Positions 54,514 through 64,000 of a stretch of 64,000 bases of DNA are shown here, piece by piece (the first letter of the stretch is position 1; each line of letters opens with the position of its first letter). This DNA is from Acanthosepion esculentum (lineage: Eukaryota > Mollusca > Cephalopoda > Sepiida > Sepiidae): NCBI GenBank assembly GCA_964036315.1, contig OZ038517.1, forward strand, positions 56,990,156-57,054,155. The letters are read 5' to 3'. Below the pieces are notes generated by a model that worked only from the letters and a program-made list of their open reading frames with translations, was not told the origin of the DNA and did no database searches. The translations under genes were made by a program, and so were the position numbers.

Positions 54514-56554
54514 CCTTCAATTGTAGCATAATCTAACTCATTTTCATATTACCAAATGAAAAAGGCACATAAATCTCAAATATTTTAAATTAATTTATAT
54601 ACTTCTTAAAAATAAAACAAAACTGGCAACAACATATGAATTATTTTCAAGTTTCCAAATGAAAAATTATAAATGTGCTATAAAATTAGACTATTTTCAT
54701 ATTTCCACTAGTAAAAAGTATAAATCTCCTTAAAATTTAGATTATTTACAAAATTTGGAAGAAAAAAACATTCAATTGTAGCATAATCTAACTCATTTTC
54801 ATATTACCAAATGAAAAAAGCACATAAATCACAAATATTTTTAATTATTTTATATACTACTCAAAAATAAAAAATAACTGGAAACAAAATATAAATTATT
54901 TTCAAGTTTCCAAATGAAAAATTATAAATGTGCTATGAAATTAGACAATTTTCATATTTCCAATAGCAAAAAGTATAAATCTCCTTAAAATTAAGATTAT
55001 TTACAAAATATGGAAGAAAAAAAATTCAATTGTAGCATAATCTAACTCATTTTCATATTACCAAATGAAAAAAGCACATAAATCTGAAATATTTTAAATT
55101 AATTTATATACTTCTCAAAAATAAAAAAATACTGGTAACAAAATATGAATTATTTTCAAGTTTCCAAATGAAAAATTATAAATGTGCTATAAAATTAGAC
55201 TATTTTCATATTTCCAATAATAAAAAGTATAAATCTCCTTAAAATTTAGATTATTTACAAAATTTGGAAGAAAAAAACATTCAATTTTAGCATAATCTAA
55301 CTCATTTTCATATTACCAAATGAAAAAAGCACATAAATCTCCAATATTTTAAATTATTTTTTATACTTCTAAAAATAAAAAAAAACTGGCAATAAAATAT
55401 GAATTATTTTCAAGTTTCCAAATGAAAAATTATAAATGTGATATGAATTTAGACTATTTTCATATTTCCAATAGTAAAAAGTATAAATCTCCTTAAAATT
55501 TAAATTATTTACAAAATTTGGAAGAAAAAAACATTCAATTGTTGCATAATCTAACTCATTTTCATATTACCAAATGAAAAAAGCACATAAATCTCCAATA
55601 TTTTAAATTATTTTATATACTTCTCTAAAATAAAAAAAAAACTGTCAACAAAATATGAATTATTTTTAAGTTTCCAAATGAAAAATTATAAATGTGTTAT
55701 AAAATTAGACTATTTTCATATTTCCAATAGCAAAAAGTTTTAAATCCCCTTAAAATTTAGATTATTTACAAAATTTTGAAGAAAAAAACATTCAATTGTA
55801 GCATAATCTAACTCATTTTCATATTACCAAATGAAAAAAGCACATAAATCTCCAATATTTTAAATTATTTTATATACTTCTCTAAAATAAAAAAAAACTG
55901 TCAACAAAATATGAATTATTTTTAAGTTTCCAAATGAAAAATTATAAATGTGTTATAAAATTAGACTATTTTCATATTTCCAATAGCAAAAAGTTTTAAA
56001 TCCCCTTAAAATGTAGATTATTTACAAAATTTTGAAGAAAAAAACATTCAATTGTAGCATAATCTAACTCATTTTCATATTACCAAATTAAAAAGACATA
56101 TAAATCTCAAATATTTTAAATTAATTTATATACTACTTAAAAATAAAACAAAACTGGCAACAACATATGAATTATTTTCAAGTTTCCAAATGAAAAATTA
56201 TAAATGTGCCTTAAAATTAGATTATTTTAATATTTCCAATAGTAAAAAGTATAAATCTCCTTAAAATTTAAATTATTAACAAAATTTGGAAGAAAAAAAC
56301 ATTCAATTGTAGCATAATCTAACTCATTTTCATATTACCAAATGAAAAAAGCACATAAATCTCAAATATTTTAAATTATTTTATATACTTCTCAAAAATA
56401 AAACAAAACTGGCAGCAAAATATGAATTATTTTCAAGTTTCCAAATGAAAAATTATAAATGTGATATGAATTTAGACTATTTTCATATTTCCAATAGTAA
56501 AAAGTATAAATCTCCTTAAAATTTAGATTATTTTCAAAATTTGGAAGAAAAAAA
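54514..56554. repeat. 8-monomer derivative of the 7-mer HOR (2,041 bp)
   Basis: m1-m5 are followed by a second m5-type monomer whose start is m6-like (CAATTGTAGC, then CTCCAATATT, TTCTCTAAAAT, ACTGTCAAC; ~55,790-56,050). A unique monomer follows (AAATTAAAAAGACATATAAATC, TACTACTTAAAAAT, GTGCCTTAAAATTAG, ~56,050-56,290) whose B/C part is m1-like and whose end is m6-like (AATTATTAAC). Then comes m7. Relative to the 7-mer, m5 is duplicated and m6 is replaced by a chimera. Confidence 0.88.
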
Positions 56555-58010
56555 CCTTCAATTGTAGCATAATCTAACTCATTTTCATATTACCAAATGA
56601 AAAAGGCACATAAATCTCAAATATTTTAAATTAATTTATATACTTCTTAAAAATAAAACAAAACTGGCAACAACATATGAATTATTTTCAAGTTTCCAAA
56701 TGAAAAATTATAAATGTGCTATAAAATTAGACTATTTTCATATTTCCACTAGTAAAAAGTATAAATCTCCTTAAAATTTAGATTATTTACAAAATTTGGA
56801 AGAAAAAAACATTCAATTGTAGCATAATCTAACTCATTTTCATATTACCAAATGAAAAAAGCACATAAATCACAAATATTTTTAATTATTTTATATACTA
56901 CTCAAAAATAAAAAATAACTGGAAACAAAATATAAATTATTTTCAAGTTTCCAAATGAAAAATTATAAATGTGCTATGAAATTAGACAATTTTCATATTT
57001 CCAATAGCAAAAAGTATAAATCTCCTTAAAATTAAGATTATTTACAAAATATGGAAGAAAAAAAATTCAATTGTAGCATAATCTAACTCATTTTCATATT
57101 ACCAAATGAAAAAAGCACATAAATCTGAAATATTTTAAATTAATTTATATACTTCTCAAAAATAAAAAAATACTGGCAACAAAATATGAATTATTTTCAA
57201 GTTTCCATATGAAAAATTATAAATGTGCTATAAAATTAGACTATTTTCATATTTCCAATAATAAAAAGTATAAATCTCCTTAAAATTTAGATTATTTACA
57301 AAATTTGGAAGAAAAAAACATTCAATTTTAGCATAATCTAACTCATTTTCATATTACCAAATGAAAAAAGCACATAAATCTCCAATATTTTAAATTATTT
57401 TTTATACTTCTAAAAATAAAAAAAAACTGGCAATAAAATATGAATTATTTTCAAGTTTCCAAATGAAAAATTATAAATGTGATATGAATTTAGACTATTT
57501 TCATATTTCCAATAGTAAAAAGTATAAATCTCCTTAAAATTTAAATTATTTACAAAATTTGGAAGAAAAAAACATTCAATTGTTGCATAATCTAACTCAT
57601 TTTCATATTACCAAATGAAAAAAGCACATAAATCTCCAATATTTTAAATTATTTTATATACTTCTCTAAAATAAAAAAAAACTGTCAACAAAATATGAAT
57701 TATTTTTAAGTTTCCAAATGAAAAATTATAAATGTGTTATAAAATTAGACTATTTTCATATTTCCAATAGCAAAAAGTTTTAAATCCCCTTAAAATTTAG
57801 ATTATTTACAAAATTTTGAAGAAAAAAACATTCAATTGTAGCATAATCTAACTCATTTTCATATTACCAAATGAAAAAAGCAAATAAATCTGAAATATTT
57901 TAAATTATTTTATATACTTCTCAAAAATAAAAAAAACTGGCAACAAAATATGAATTATTTTCAAGTTTCCAAATGAAAAATTATAAATGTGCTATAAAAT
58001 TAGACTATTT
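56555..58010. repeat. Last, incomplete copy of the 7-mer HOR
   Basis: m1-m5 and the start of m6 (AAGCAAATAAATC at ~57,880) are in order. After about 57,980 the monomer switches to GTGCTATAAAATTAG, CCACTAGT and TTTGGAATAAAAAAC, the series seen at 40-44 kb. HOR organisation is therefore lost inside m6. Confidence 0.88.
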
Positions 58011-61000
58011 TCATATTTCCACTAGTAAAAAGTATAAATCTCCTTAAAATTTAGATTATTTGCAAAATTTGGAATAAAAAACATTCAATGGTAGCATAAT
58101 CTAAATCATTTTCATATTACCAAATAAAAAAAGCACATAAATCTCAAATAATTTACATTATTTTATTTACTTCTCAAAAATAAAAAAAAACTGGCAACAA
58201 AATATGAATTATTTTCAAGTTTCCAAATGAAAAATTATAAATGTGCTATAAAATAAGACTATTTTCATATTTCCAATAGTAAAAAGTATAAATCTCCTTA
58301 AAATTTAGATTATTTACAAAATTTGTAAGAAAAAAACATTCAATTGTAGCATAATCTAACTCATTTTCATATTACCAAATGAAAAAAGCACATAAATCAC
58401 AAATATTTTTAATTATTTTATATACTACTCAAAAATAAAAAATAACTGGAAACAAAATATAAATTATTTTCAAGTTTCCAAATGAAAAATTATAAATGTG
58501 CTCTGAAATTAGACAATTTTCATATTTCCAATAGCAAAAAGTATGAATCTCCTTAAAATTAAGATTATTTACAAAATATGGAAGAAAAAAAATTCAATTG
58601 TAGCATAATCTAACTCATTTTCATATTACCAAATGAAAAAAGCACATAAATCTGAAATATTTTAAATTATTTTATATACTTCTCAAAAATAAAAAAATAC
58701 TGGCAACAAAATATGAATTATTTTCAAGTTTCCAAATGAAAAATTATAAATGTGCTATAAAATTAGACTATTTTCATATTTCCAATAATAAAAAGTATAA
58801 ATCTCCTTAAAATTTAGATTATTTACAAAATTTGGAAGAAAAAAACATTCAATTGTAGCAAAATCTGACTCATTTTCATATTACCAAATGAAAAAAGCAC
58901 ATAAATCTCCAATATTTTAAATTATTTTTTATACTTCTAAAAATTAAAAAAAACTGGCAACAAAATATGAATTATTTTCAAGTTTCCAAATGAAAAATTA
59001 TAAATGTGCTATATAATTAGACTATTTTCATATTTCCAATAGTAAAAAGTATAAATCTCCTTAAAATTTAGATTATTTGCAAAATTTGGAAGAAAAAAAC
59101 ATTCAATTGTAGCATAATCTAAATCATTTTCATATTACCAAATGAAAAAAGCACATAAATCTCAAATAATTTACATTATTTTATTTACTTCTCAAAAATA
59201 AAAAAAAACTGGCAACAAAATATGAATTATTTTCAAGTTTCCAAATGAAAAATTATAAATGTGATATGAATCTAGACTATTTTCATATTTCAAATAGTAA
59301 AAAGTATAAATCTCCTTAAAATTTAAATTATTTACAAAATTTGGAAGAAAAAAACATTCAATTGTAGCATAATCTAACTCATTTTCGTATTACCAAATGA
59401 AAAAAGCACATAAATATCAAATATTTTAAATTATTTTATATACTTCTCAAAAAGAAAAAAAAACTGGCAACAAAATATGAATTATTTTCAAGTTTCCAAA
59501 TGAAAAATTACAAATGTGCTATAAAATTAGACTATTTTCATATTTCCAATAGTTAAAAGTATAAATCTCCTTAAAATTTAGATTATTTACAAAATTTGGA
59601 AGAAAAAAAATTCAATTGTAGCACAATATAACTCATTTTCATATTACCAAATGAAAAAAGCACATAAATCTCAAATATTTTAAATTATTATTATTTATAC
59701 TTTTCAAAAATAAAAAAAAACTGGCAACAAAATATGAATTATTTTCAAGTTTCGAAATGAAAATTTATAAATGTGATATGAATTTAGACTATTTTCATAT
59801 TCCCAATAGTAAAAAGTATAAATCTCCTTAAAATTTAAATTATTTACAAAATTTGGAGAAAAAAACCTTCAATTGTAGCATAATCTAATTCATTTTCATA
59901 TTACCAAATGATAAAAGCACATAAATCTGAAATATTTTAAATTATTTTATATACTTCTCAAAAATAAAAAAAATACTGGCAACAAAATATAAATTATTTT
60001 CAAGTTTCCAAATGAAAAATTATAAATGTGCTTTAAAATTAGACTATTTTCATATTTCCAATAGTAAAAAGTATAAATCTTTTTAAAATTTAGATTATTT
60101 ACAAAATTTGGAAGAAAAAAACATTCAATTGTAGAATAATCTAACTCATTTTCATATTACCAAATGAAAAAAGCACATAAATCTGCAATATTTTAAATTA
60201 TTTTTTATACTTCTAAAAATAAAAAAAACTGGCAACAAAATATGAATTATTTTCAAGTTTCCAAATGAAAATTTATAAATGTGATATGGATTTAGACTAT
60301 TTTCATATTTCCAATAGTAAAAAGTATAAATCTCCTTAAAATTTAAATTATTTACAAAATTTGGAAGAAAAAAACATTCAATTGTAGCATAATCTAACTA
60401 TATTTTCATATTACCAAATGAAAAAAGCACATAAATCTGAAATATTTTAAATTATTTTATATACTTCTCTAAAATAAAAAAAAACTGGCAACAAAATATG
60501 AATTATTATCAAGTTTCCAAATGAAAGATTATAAATGTGCTATAAAATTAGACTATTTTCATATTTCCAATAGTAAAAAGTATAAATCTCCTTAAAATGT
60601 AGATTATTTGCAAAATTTGGAAGAAAAAAACATTCAATTGTAGCATAATCTAAATCATTTTCATATTACCAAATGAAAAAAGAACATAAATCACAAATAT
60701 TTTAAATTATTTTATATACTACTCAAAAATTAAAAATAACTGGAAACAAAATATAAATTATTTTCAAGTTTCCAAATGAAAAATTATAAATGTGATAAGA
60801 ATTTCTACTATTTTCATATTTCAAATAGTAAAAAGTATAAATCTCCTTAAAATTTAGATTATTTACGAAATCTGGAAGAAAAAAACATTCAATTGTAGCA
60901 TAATCTAACTCATTTTCATATTACCAAATGAAAAAAGCACATAAATCTCAAATATTTTAAATTATTATTATTTATACTTTTCAAAAATAAAAAAAAACTG

Positions 61001-63068
61001 GCAACAAAATATGAATTATTTTCAAGTTTCCAAATGAAAAATTATAAATGTGATATGAATCTAGACTATTTTCATATTTCAAATAGTAAAAAGTATAAAT
61101 CTCCTTAAAATTTAAATTATTTACAAAATTTGGAAGAAAAAAACATTCAATTGTAGCATAATCTAACTCATTTTCATATTACCAAATGAAAAAAGCACAT
61201 AAATCTCAAATATTTTAAATTATTTTATATACTTCTCAAAAATAAAACAAAACTGGCAACAAAATATAAATTATTTTCAAGTTTCCAAATGAAAATTTAT
61301 AAATGTGATATGAATTTAGACTATTTTCATATTTCCAATAGTAAAAAGTATAAATCTCCTTAAAATTTAGATTATTTTCAAAATTTGGAAGAAAAAAACA
61401 TTCAATTGTAGCATAATCTAACTCATTTTCATATTACCAAATGAAAAAAGGACATAAATCTGAAATATTTTAAATTATTTTATATACTTCTCAAAAATAA
61501 AAAAAAACTGGCAACAAAATATGAATTATTTTCAAGTTTCCAAATGAAAAATTTTAAATGTGATATGAATTTAGACTATTTTCATATTTCCAATAGTAAA
61601 AAGTATAAATCTCCTTAAAATTTAAATTATTTACAAAATTTGGAAGAAAAAAACATTCAATTGTAGCATAATGTAACTCATTTTCATATTACCAAATGAA
61701 AAAAGCACATAAATCTCAAATATTTTAAATTATTTTTTATACTTCTCAAAAATAAAACAAAACTGGCAACAAAATATGAATTATTTTCCAGTTTCCAAAT
61801 GAAAAATTATAAATGTTCTATAAAATTAGACTATTTTCATATTTCCAATAGCAAAAAGTGTAAATCCCCTTAAAATTTAGATTATTTACAAAATTTGGAA
61901 GAAAAAAACATTCAATTGTAGCATAATGTAACTCATTTTCATATTACCAAATGAAAAAAGCACATAAATCGCAAATATTTTAAATTATTTTATATACTTC
62001 TCAAAAATAAAAAAAAACTGGCAACAAAATATGAATTATTTTCAAGTTTCCAAATGAAAAATTACAAATGTGCTATAAAATTAGACTATTTTCATATTTC
62101 CAATAGTAAAAAGTATAAATCTTTTTAAAATTTAGACTATTTACACAATTTGGAAGAAAAAAACATTCAATTGTAGCATAATCTAAATCATTTTCATATT
62201 ACCAAATGAAAAAAGCACATAAATCTCAAATAATTTACATTATTTTATTTACTTCTCAAAAATAAAAAAAAACTGGCAACAAAATATGAATTATTTTCAA
62301 GTTTCCAAATGAAAAATTATAAATGTGCTATAAAATTAGACTATTTTCATATTTCCCGTAGCAAAAATTATAAATCTCCTTAAAATTTAGATTATTTACA
62401 AAATTTGGAAGAAAAAAACATTCAATGGTAGCATAATCTAACTCATTTTCATATTACCAAATGAAAAAAGCACATAAATCTCAAATATTTTAAATTATTT
62501 TATATACTTCTCAAAAATAAAACAAAACTGCCAATAAAATATGAATTATTTTCAAGTTTCCAAATGAAAATTTATAAATGTGATATGAATTTAGACTATT
62601 TTCATATTTCCAATAGTAAAAAGTATAAATCTCCTTAAAATTTAAATTATTTACAAAATTTGGAGAAAAAAACTTTCAATTGTAGCATAATCTAATTCAT
62701 TTTAATATTACCAAATGAAAAAAGCACATAAATCTCAAATATTTTAAATTATTTTATATACTTCTCAAAAATAAAAAAAAACTGGCAAAAAATACAAATT
62801 ATTTTCAAGTTTCCAAATGATAAATTATAAATGTGCTATAAAATCAGACTATTTTCATATTTCCAATTGCAAAAAGTATAAATCTCCTTAAAATTTGGAT
62901 TATTTACAAAATTTGGAAGAAAAAAACATTCAATTGTAGCATAATCTAACTCATTTTCAGATTACCATATCAAAAAAGCACATATATCTCAAATATTTTA
63001 AATTATTTTTTATACTTCTCAAAATAAAACATAACTGGCAACAAAATATAAATTATTTTCTGGTTTCC
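58011..63068. repeat. Poorly ordered terminal part of the array
   Basis: About 20 monomers show many private changes and no clean multi-monomer period. Examples are CAATGGTAGC, AATCTGACTC, ATTTCGAAATG, TAACTATATTTTC, AAATTTACGAAATCTGG and TTTCCCGTAGC. A TTATTATTATTTATAC insertion variant in subunit B occurs at ~59,685 and ~60,960, 5 monomers apart. The final monomers (from ~62,780) contain short deletions and TTTCAGATTACCATATC. Greater divergence toward an array edge is a known satellite pattern; whether the edge is really here is inferred. Confidence 0.75.
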
Positions 63069-63104
63069 TGTTGAGTCTTGACTCATTGTTGAATCTCGAC
63101 TAAT
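63069..63104. repeat. Two tandem 18 bp units at the LTR's outer end
   Basis: 63,069-63,086 (TGTTGAGTCTTGACTCAT) and 63,087-63,104 (TGTTGAATCTCGACTAAT) match at 15 of 18 positions. Both begin TGTTGA, so the LTR terminus (ACA on the minus strand) is duplicated internally 18 bp in. The outer copy directly joins the satellite and is taken as the true end. Confidence 0.8.
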
Positions 63105-63303
63105 GCATGGAATAATAATGCAACACAAAATGTACTTAGAACAAGAATGTATTATAACAAGAAAATGTACACAATATTTACATATAGTATTTCTGTATAT
63201 TTCTGGGAAGACGTTCCTGGAGAATGTGTTGACTAAGTCGCAGTCGGGCAGAGTCTCTAGCTGGATCTCTGTATTCGCTCCCCTGTCTTCCGGTACCAAC
63301 CAT

Positions 63304-63313
63304 TATTTATATA
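63304..63313 (-). promoter_or_regulatory. TATA box in the LTR
   Basis: The minus strand reads TATATAAATA, about 40 nt downstream of the LTR's first base. It is the only strong TATA-like match in an otherwise mixed-composition LTR, which would put transcription start (the R region) near 63,275-63,285. Position fits; function is inferred. Confidence 0.5.
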
Positions 63314-63353
63314 GTCGGTAGTCACCTATGCAGATTAGGTGGATCCTACCACA

Positions 63354-63366
63354 ATACCCCCCTCCC
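63354..63366 (-). promoter_or_regulatory. Polypurine tract (plus-strand primer site of reverse transcription)
   Basis: The minus strand reads GGGAGGGGGGTAT directly before the LTR's TGTGG. A purine run next to the 3' LTR is where LTR retroelements prime second-strand DNA synthesis. Its position fixes the inner LTR boundary at 63,353. Confidence 0.8.
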
Positions 63367-63482
63367 AAGCCTTGGAATCCTTTTTGGATTTCAACTGGCT
63401 TCCTATATGGGATGATGATTCTGGTTATTTCTTTGTAGATCCCCTTTGCATACTTCCTATGTATATGTCAATCTGCTAAATT
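63367..63482 (-). other. Short 3' untranslated stretch between pol stop and polypurine tract
   Basis: About 116 bp lie between the Pol stop codon and the polypurine tract. No open frame of note is present, so there is no env-like gene in the space where gypsy-type errantiviruses carry one. Confidence 0.7.
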
Positions 63483-63998
63483 TTAATATCTTTTTCGTTT
63501 TGGATTCACGTCCAATGGGTCCGTGAACTTTCGTTTCCTACCGGATCTTCTCGGTTCAAGAGCACTCTGCGGAGGTTCTACTTGAATAATATCATACATT
63601 ACATCAATGGGATCTTCCTCCTCATCCGGTATACTCTTTTCATGCTCTAGAACGTAACATTTTTTGAGTTGGTTCTGGTGCCTTTTATGAGTATTCTTCG
63701 GCCCTTTAATTATGTAAATCAGGTCACCGATTCTCTTGTCCACTATGCCTCGCTCCCAGAACTGAATGTTGTTTCTATAGCACTTGAAAAACACCTTCTC
63801 TCCGGGGGTGTATCTTTTTCTAGCTGTATACATAGTGTTCTTTATTCTATTTCTTCCTGGCAAAAGCTTGTCAAACACTGACTTAATTTTCCTAGCGAAC
63901 ATTAGTTCAGCTGGTGCCATGTTTGATTGTGTTCTCTGGTTTGGCGTGATTCTGTATACTTGTAGGAATTGCTGAAGCGCCTTTTCCGTTGGAACTCC
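63483..63998 (-). CDS. Ty3/gypsy retrotransposon Pol, C-terminal integrase region (5' part outside window)
   Basis: The frame is open from the window edge to the TAA at 63,483-63,485, giving 171 visible residues. The methionine at 63,918-63,920 is internal: the frame continues upstream with GVPTEKALQQFLQVYRITPN, which fits the end of the integrase catalytic core in gypsy-type Pol. Then come MAPAELMFARKIKSVFDKLL (residues 27-46), a linker, and a small beta-type C-terminal module around residues 63-111 with GEKVFFKCYRNN, W81, RIGDLIYIIKG and KRHQNQLKK. Families of the Mag / 'K02A2.6-like' type show the same PAELMFGR and RH.NQL motifs. No chromodomain follows. An acidic stretch (PDEEEDP) and a basic tail (RRSGRKRKF, PKRKRY) end the protein; the tail could serve DNA binding or nuclear import (inference). 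Integrase inserts the element's cDNA into host DNA. No frameshift is seen in the visible part, so the copy may be fairly young, but the rest of pol and gag cannot be judged. Confidence 0.9.
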   Translation of the reverse strand, partial: GVPTEKALQQFLQVYRITPNQRTQSNMAPAELMFARKIKSVFDKLLPGRNRIKNTMYTARKRYTPGEKVFFKCYRNNIQFWERGIVDKRIGDLIYIIKGPKNTHKRHQNQLKKCYVLEHEKSIPDEEEDPIDVMYDIIQVEPPQSALEPRRSGRKRKFTDPLDVNPKRKRY

Positions 63999-64000
63999 TG

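Larger units (their letters stand above)
1..63068. repeat. Satellite DNA array, ~254-255 bp monomer, about 248 head-to-tail copies
   Basis: The same ~254 bp sequence recurs without interruption from the first base to the retroelement junction, always in the same orientation. Landmarks such as 'CATTCAATTGTAGC' and 'ATTACCAAATGAAAAAAGC' recur every 250-255 bp. Spacing is exactly 255 bp in the best-homogenised stretches (24,226; 24,481; 24,736; 24,991; 25,246). Length differences come mainly from the A-run in subunit B and the A-run after TTGGAAG in subunit E. A hand count on one consensus monomer gives about 19% G+C. No protein or RNA gene is supported in it, and long ORFs are absent because stops recur in all frames. 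Arrays of this size and organisation are known from centromeric and pericentromeric heterochromatin; that location is inference. The left end lies outside the window. Confidence 0.99.
39651..63068. repeat. Right satellite block ('GTTTCC' type)
   Basis: About 92 monomers carry AAGTTTCC in subunit C. Diagnostic variants almost confined to this block include AACCTTCAATTG with AAAAAGGCACAT, GATATGAATTTAG in C, AAATTTAAATTATT in E, TTCCACTAGTAAAAAG in D, and GTTTTAAATCCCC. The block contains an ~8-monomer period at 40-44 kb, a clear 7-monomer HOR at 47.6-58 kb and a less ordered terminal part. Confidence 0.85.
63069..63353 (-). repeat. LTR of the Ty3/gypsy-type retrotransposon (3' LTR, 285 bp)
   Basis: Read on the minus strand, the segment starts TGTGGTAGGATCC immediately after a polypurine tract and ends ACTCAACA next to satellite sequence, giving the TG...CA ends of an LTR. 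It contains a TATATAAATA box about 40 nt from its start, so the U3 region is very short. No canonical AATAAA polyadenylation signal is visible. The Pol fragment lies upstream on the same strand, so this is the 3' LTR. The partner 5' LTR is outside the window. Its base composition differs sharply from the satellite. Confidence 0.85.
63069..64000 (-). mobile_element. LTR retrotransposon (Ty3/gypsy, probably Mag-like), 3' end
   Basis: The LTR, polypurine tract and Pol C-terminus are arranged in the standard order on the minus strand. The element interrupts a satellite monomer: the flank reads AATTATTTTCTGGTTTCC, matching subunit C (AATTATTTTCAAGTTTCC) up to the point of insertion. The expected continuation AAATGAAAAATT is missing on this side. 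Target-site duplication and the 5' half cannot be seen. Confidence 0.85.

Noticed and set aside
1..63068. CRISPR array
   Set aside because: The repeat unit is ~254 bp with no short repeats separated by unique spacers; 'spacers' would themselves be repeats. The neighbouring retroelement is eukaryotic.
1..63068. Satellite-encoded hammerhead ribozyme, as in some animal satellites
   Set aside because: I found no CTGATGA or equivalent core paired with GAAA and the needed helices in the monomer on reading either strand.
1..63068. CENP-B box
   Set aside because: The TTCG....A..CGGG core is absent; CG dinucleotides are almost missing from the monomer. The GTTTCC / GGAAAC similarity is too short to count.
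1..63068. Telomeric repeats
   Set aside because: TTAGG appears only by chance (for example in TTAGGCTATT); there is no tandem TTAGG or TTAGGG run.
1..63068. TATA-like promoters, replication origins or scaffold-attachment sites in the satellite
   Set aside because: Motifs such as TTTATATAC occur in every monomer, but at ~81% A+T such matches are expected and carry no specific evidence.
63003..63299. 98-residue minus-strand open frame across the LTR and satellite
   Set aside because: It runs from LTR U3/R sequence through the LTR end into satellite, so it cannot be an ancestral gene; it is a chance frame in the LTR.
63103..63321. 72-residue plus-strand open frame in the LTR
   Set aside because: It is antisense to the LTR, with no recognisable domain.
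63367..63482. Possible env gene downstream of pol
   Set aside because: Only about 116 bp separate the pol stop from the polypurine tract, with no open frame; the element has no env at its 3' end.
63669..63975. Plus-strand open frames of 70 and 63 residues (63,669-63,881 and 63,784-63,975)
   Set aside because: Both are antisense shadows of the integrase frame, which has clear family motifs on the minus strand.

Overview
The window is almost entirely one eukaryotic satellite DNA array. Positions 1 to about 63,068 (98.5% of the window) are head-to-tail copies of a roughly 254-255 bp, very A+T-rich monomer (about 81% A+T, counted by hand on one consensus monomer). That makes about 248 copies, all in the same orientation. 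No gene is supported inside the array, because stop codons recur in every frame of the monomer. The last 0.93 kb (63,069-64,000) has ordinary base composition and is the 3' end of a Ty3/gypsy-type LTR retrotransposon on the minus strand: the C-terminal part of Pol (integrase), a polypurine tract and one complete 285 bp LTR that abuts the satellite. The integrase tail resembles the Mag / 'K02A2.6-like' elements common in invertebrate animals, so a metazoan, probably an invertebrate with an A+T-rich satellite, is the best guess. The sequence does not identify a species.

The monomer is built from five related ~50-51 bp subunits (called A-E here; 48-99, 100-150, 151-200, 201-250 and 251-300 in the first full copy). 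Each starts with ATTTTCA or a close relative and ends in AAATT, GATT, GACT or a similar sequence. The satellite therefore probably grew in two steps: amplification of a ~51 bp unit, then fixation of a pentamer as the new repeat unit.

The array falls into three blocks by linked diagnostic bases. The left block (1 to ~1,660) and right block (~39,650-63,068) carry 'AAGTTTCC' in subunit C, while the centre (~1,660-39,650) mostly carries 'AAGATTCC'. On top of the monomer lies a mosaic of higher-order repeats (HORs): a 10-monomer spaced duplication (2,547 bp offset); an 8-monomer unit (2,039 bp) in tandem at 9,181-13,258 with a 9-monomer relative at 20,139-22,432; a 14-monomer unit (3,568 bp) in tandem at ~12,680-19,815; an 11-monomer unit (2,800 bp) in tandem at ~29,049-34,648; a 9-monomer-offset duplication (2,290 bp) around 35.3-38.7 kb; an 8-monomer period (~2,035 bp) at 40-44 kb; and a 7-monomer unit (1,783 bp) repeated three times at 47,636-52,984, followed by a 6-monomer and an 8-monomer derivative. 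Several junctions are hybrid monomers that record unequal crossing-over. From about 58 kb rightward the HOR order breaks down and monomers diverge more, as expected toward the edge of an array or a less homogenised part of it.

Such arrays are typical of centromeric or pericentromeric heterochromatin; that role is inference, since nothing in the sequence proves it. The retroelement interrupts a satellite monomer right after its 'GTTTCC' motif, so it was probably inserted into the array or its edge. Its 5' half and the other flank lie beyond the window.
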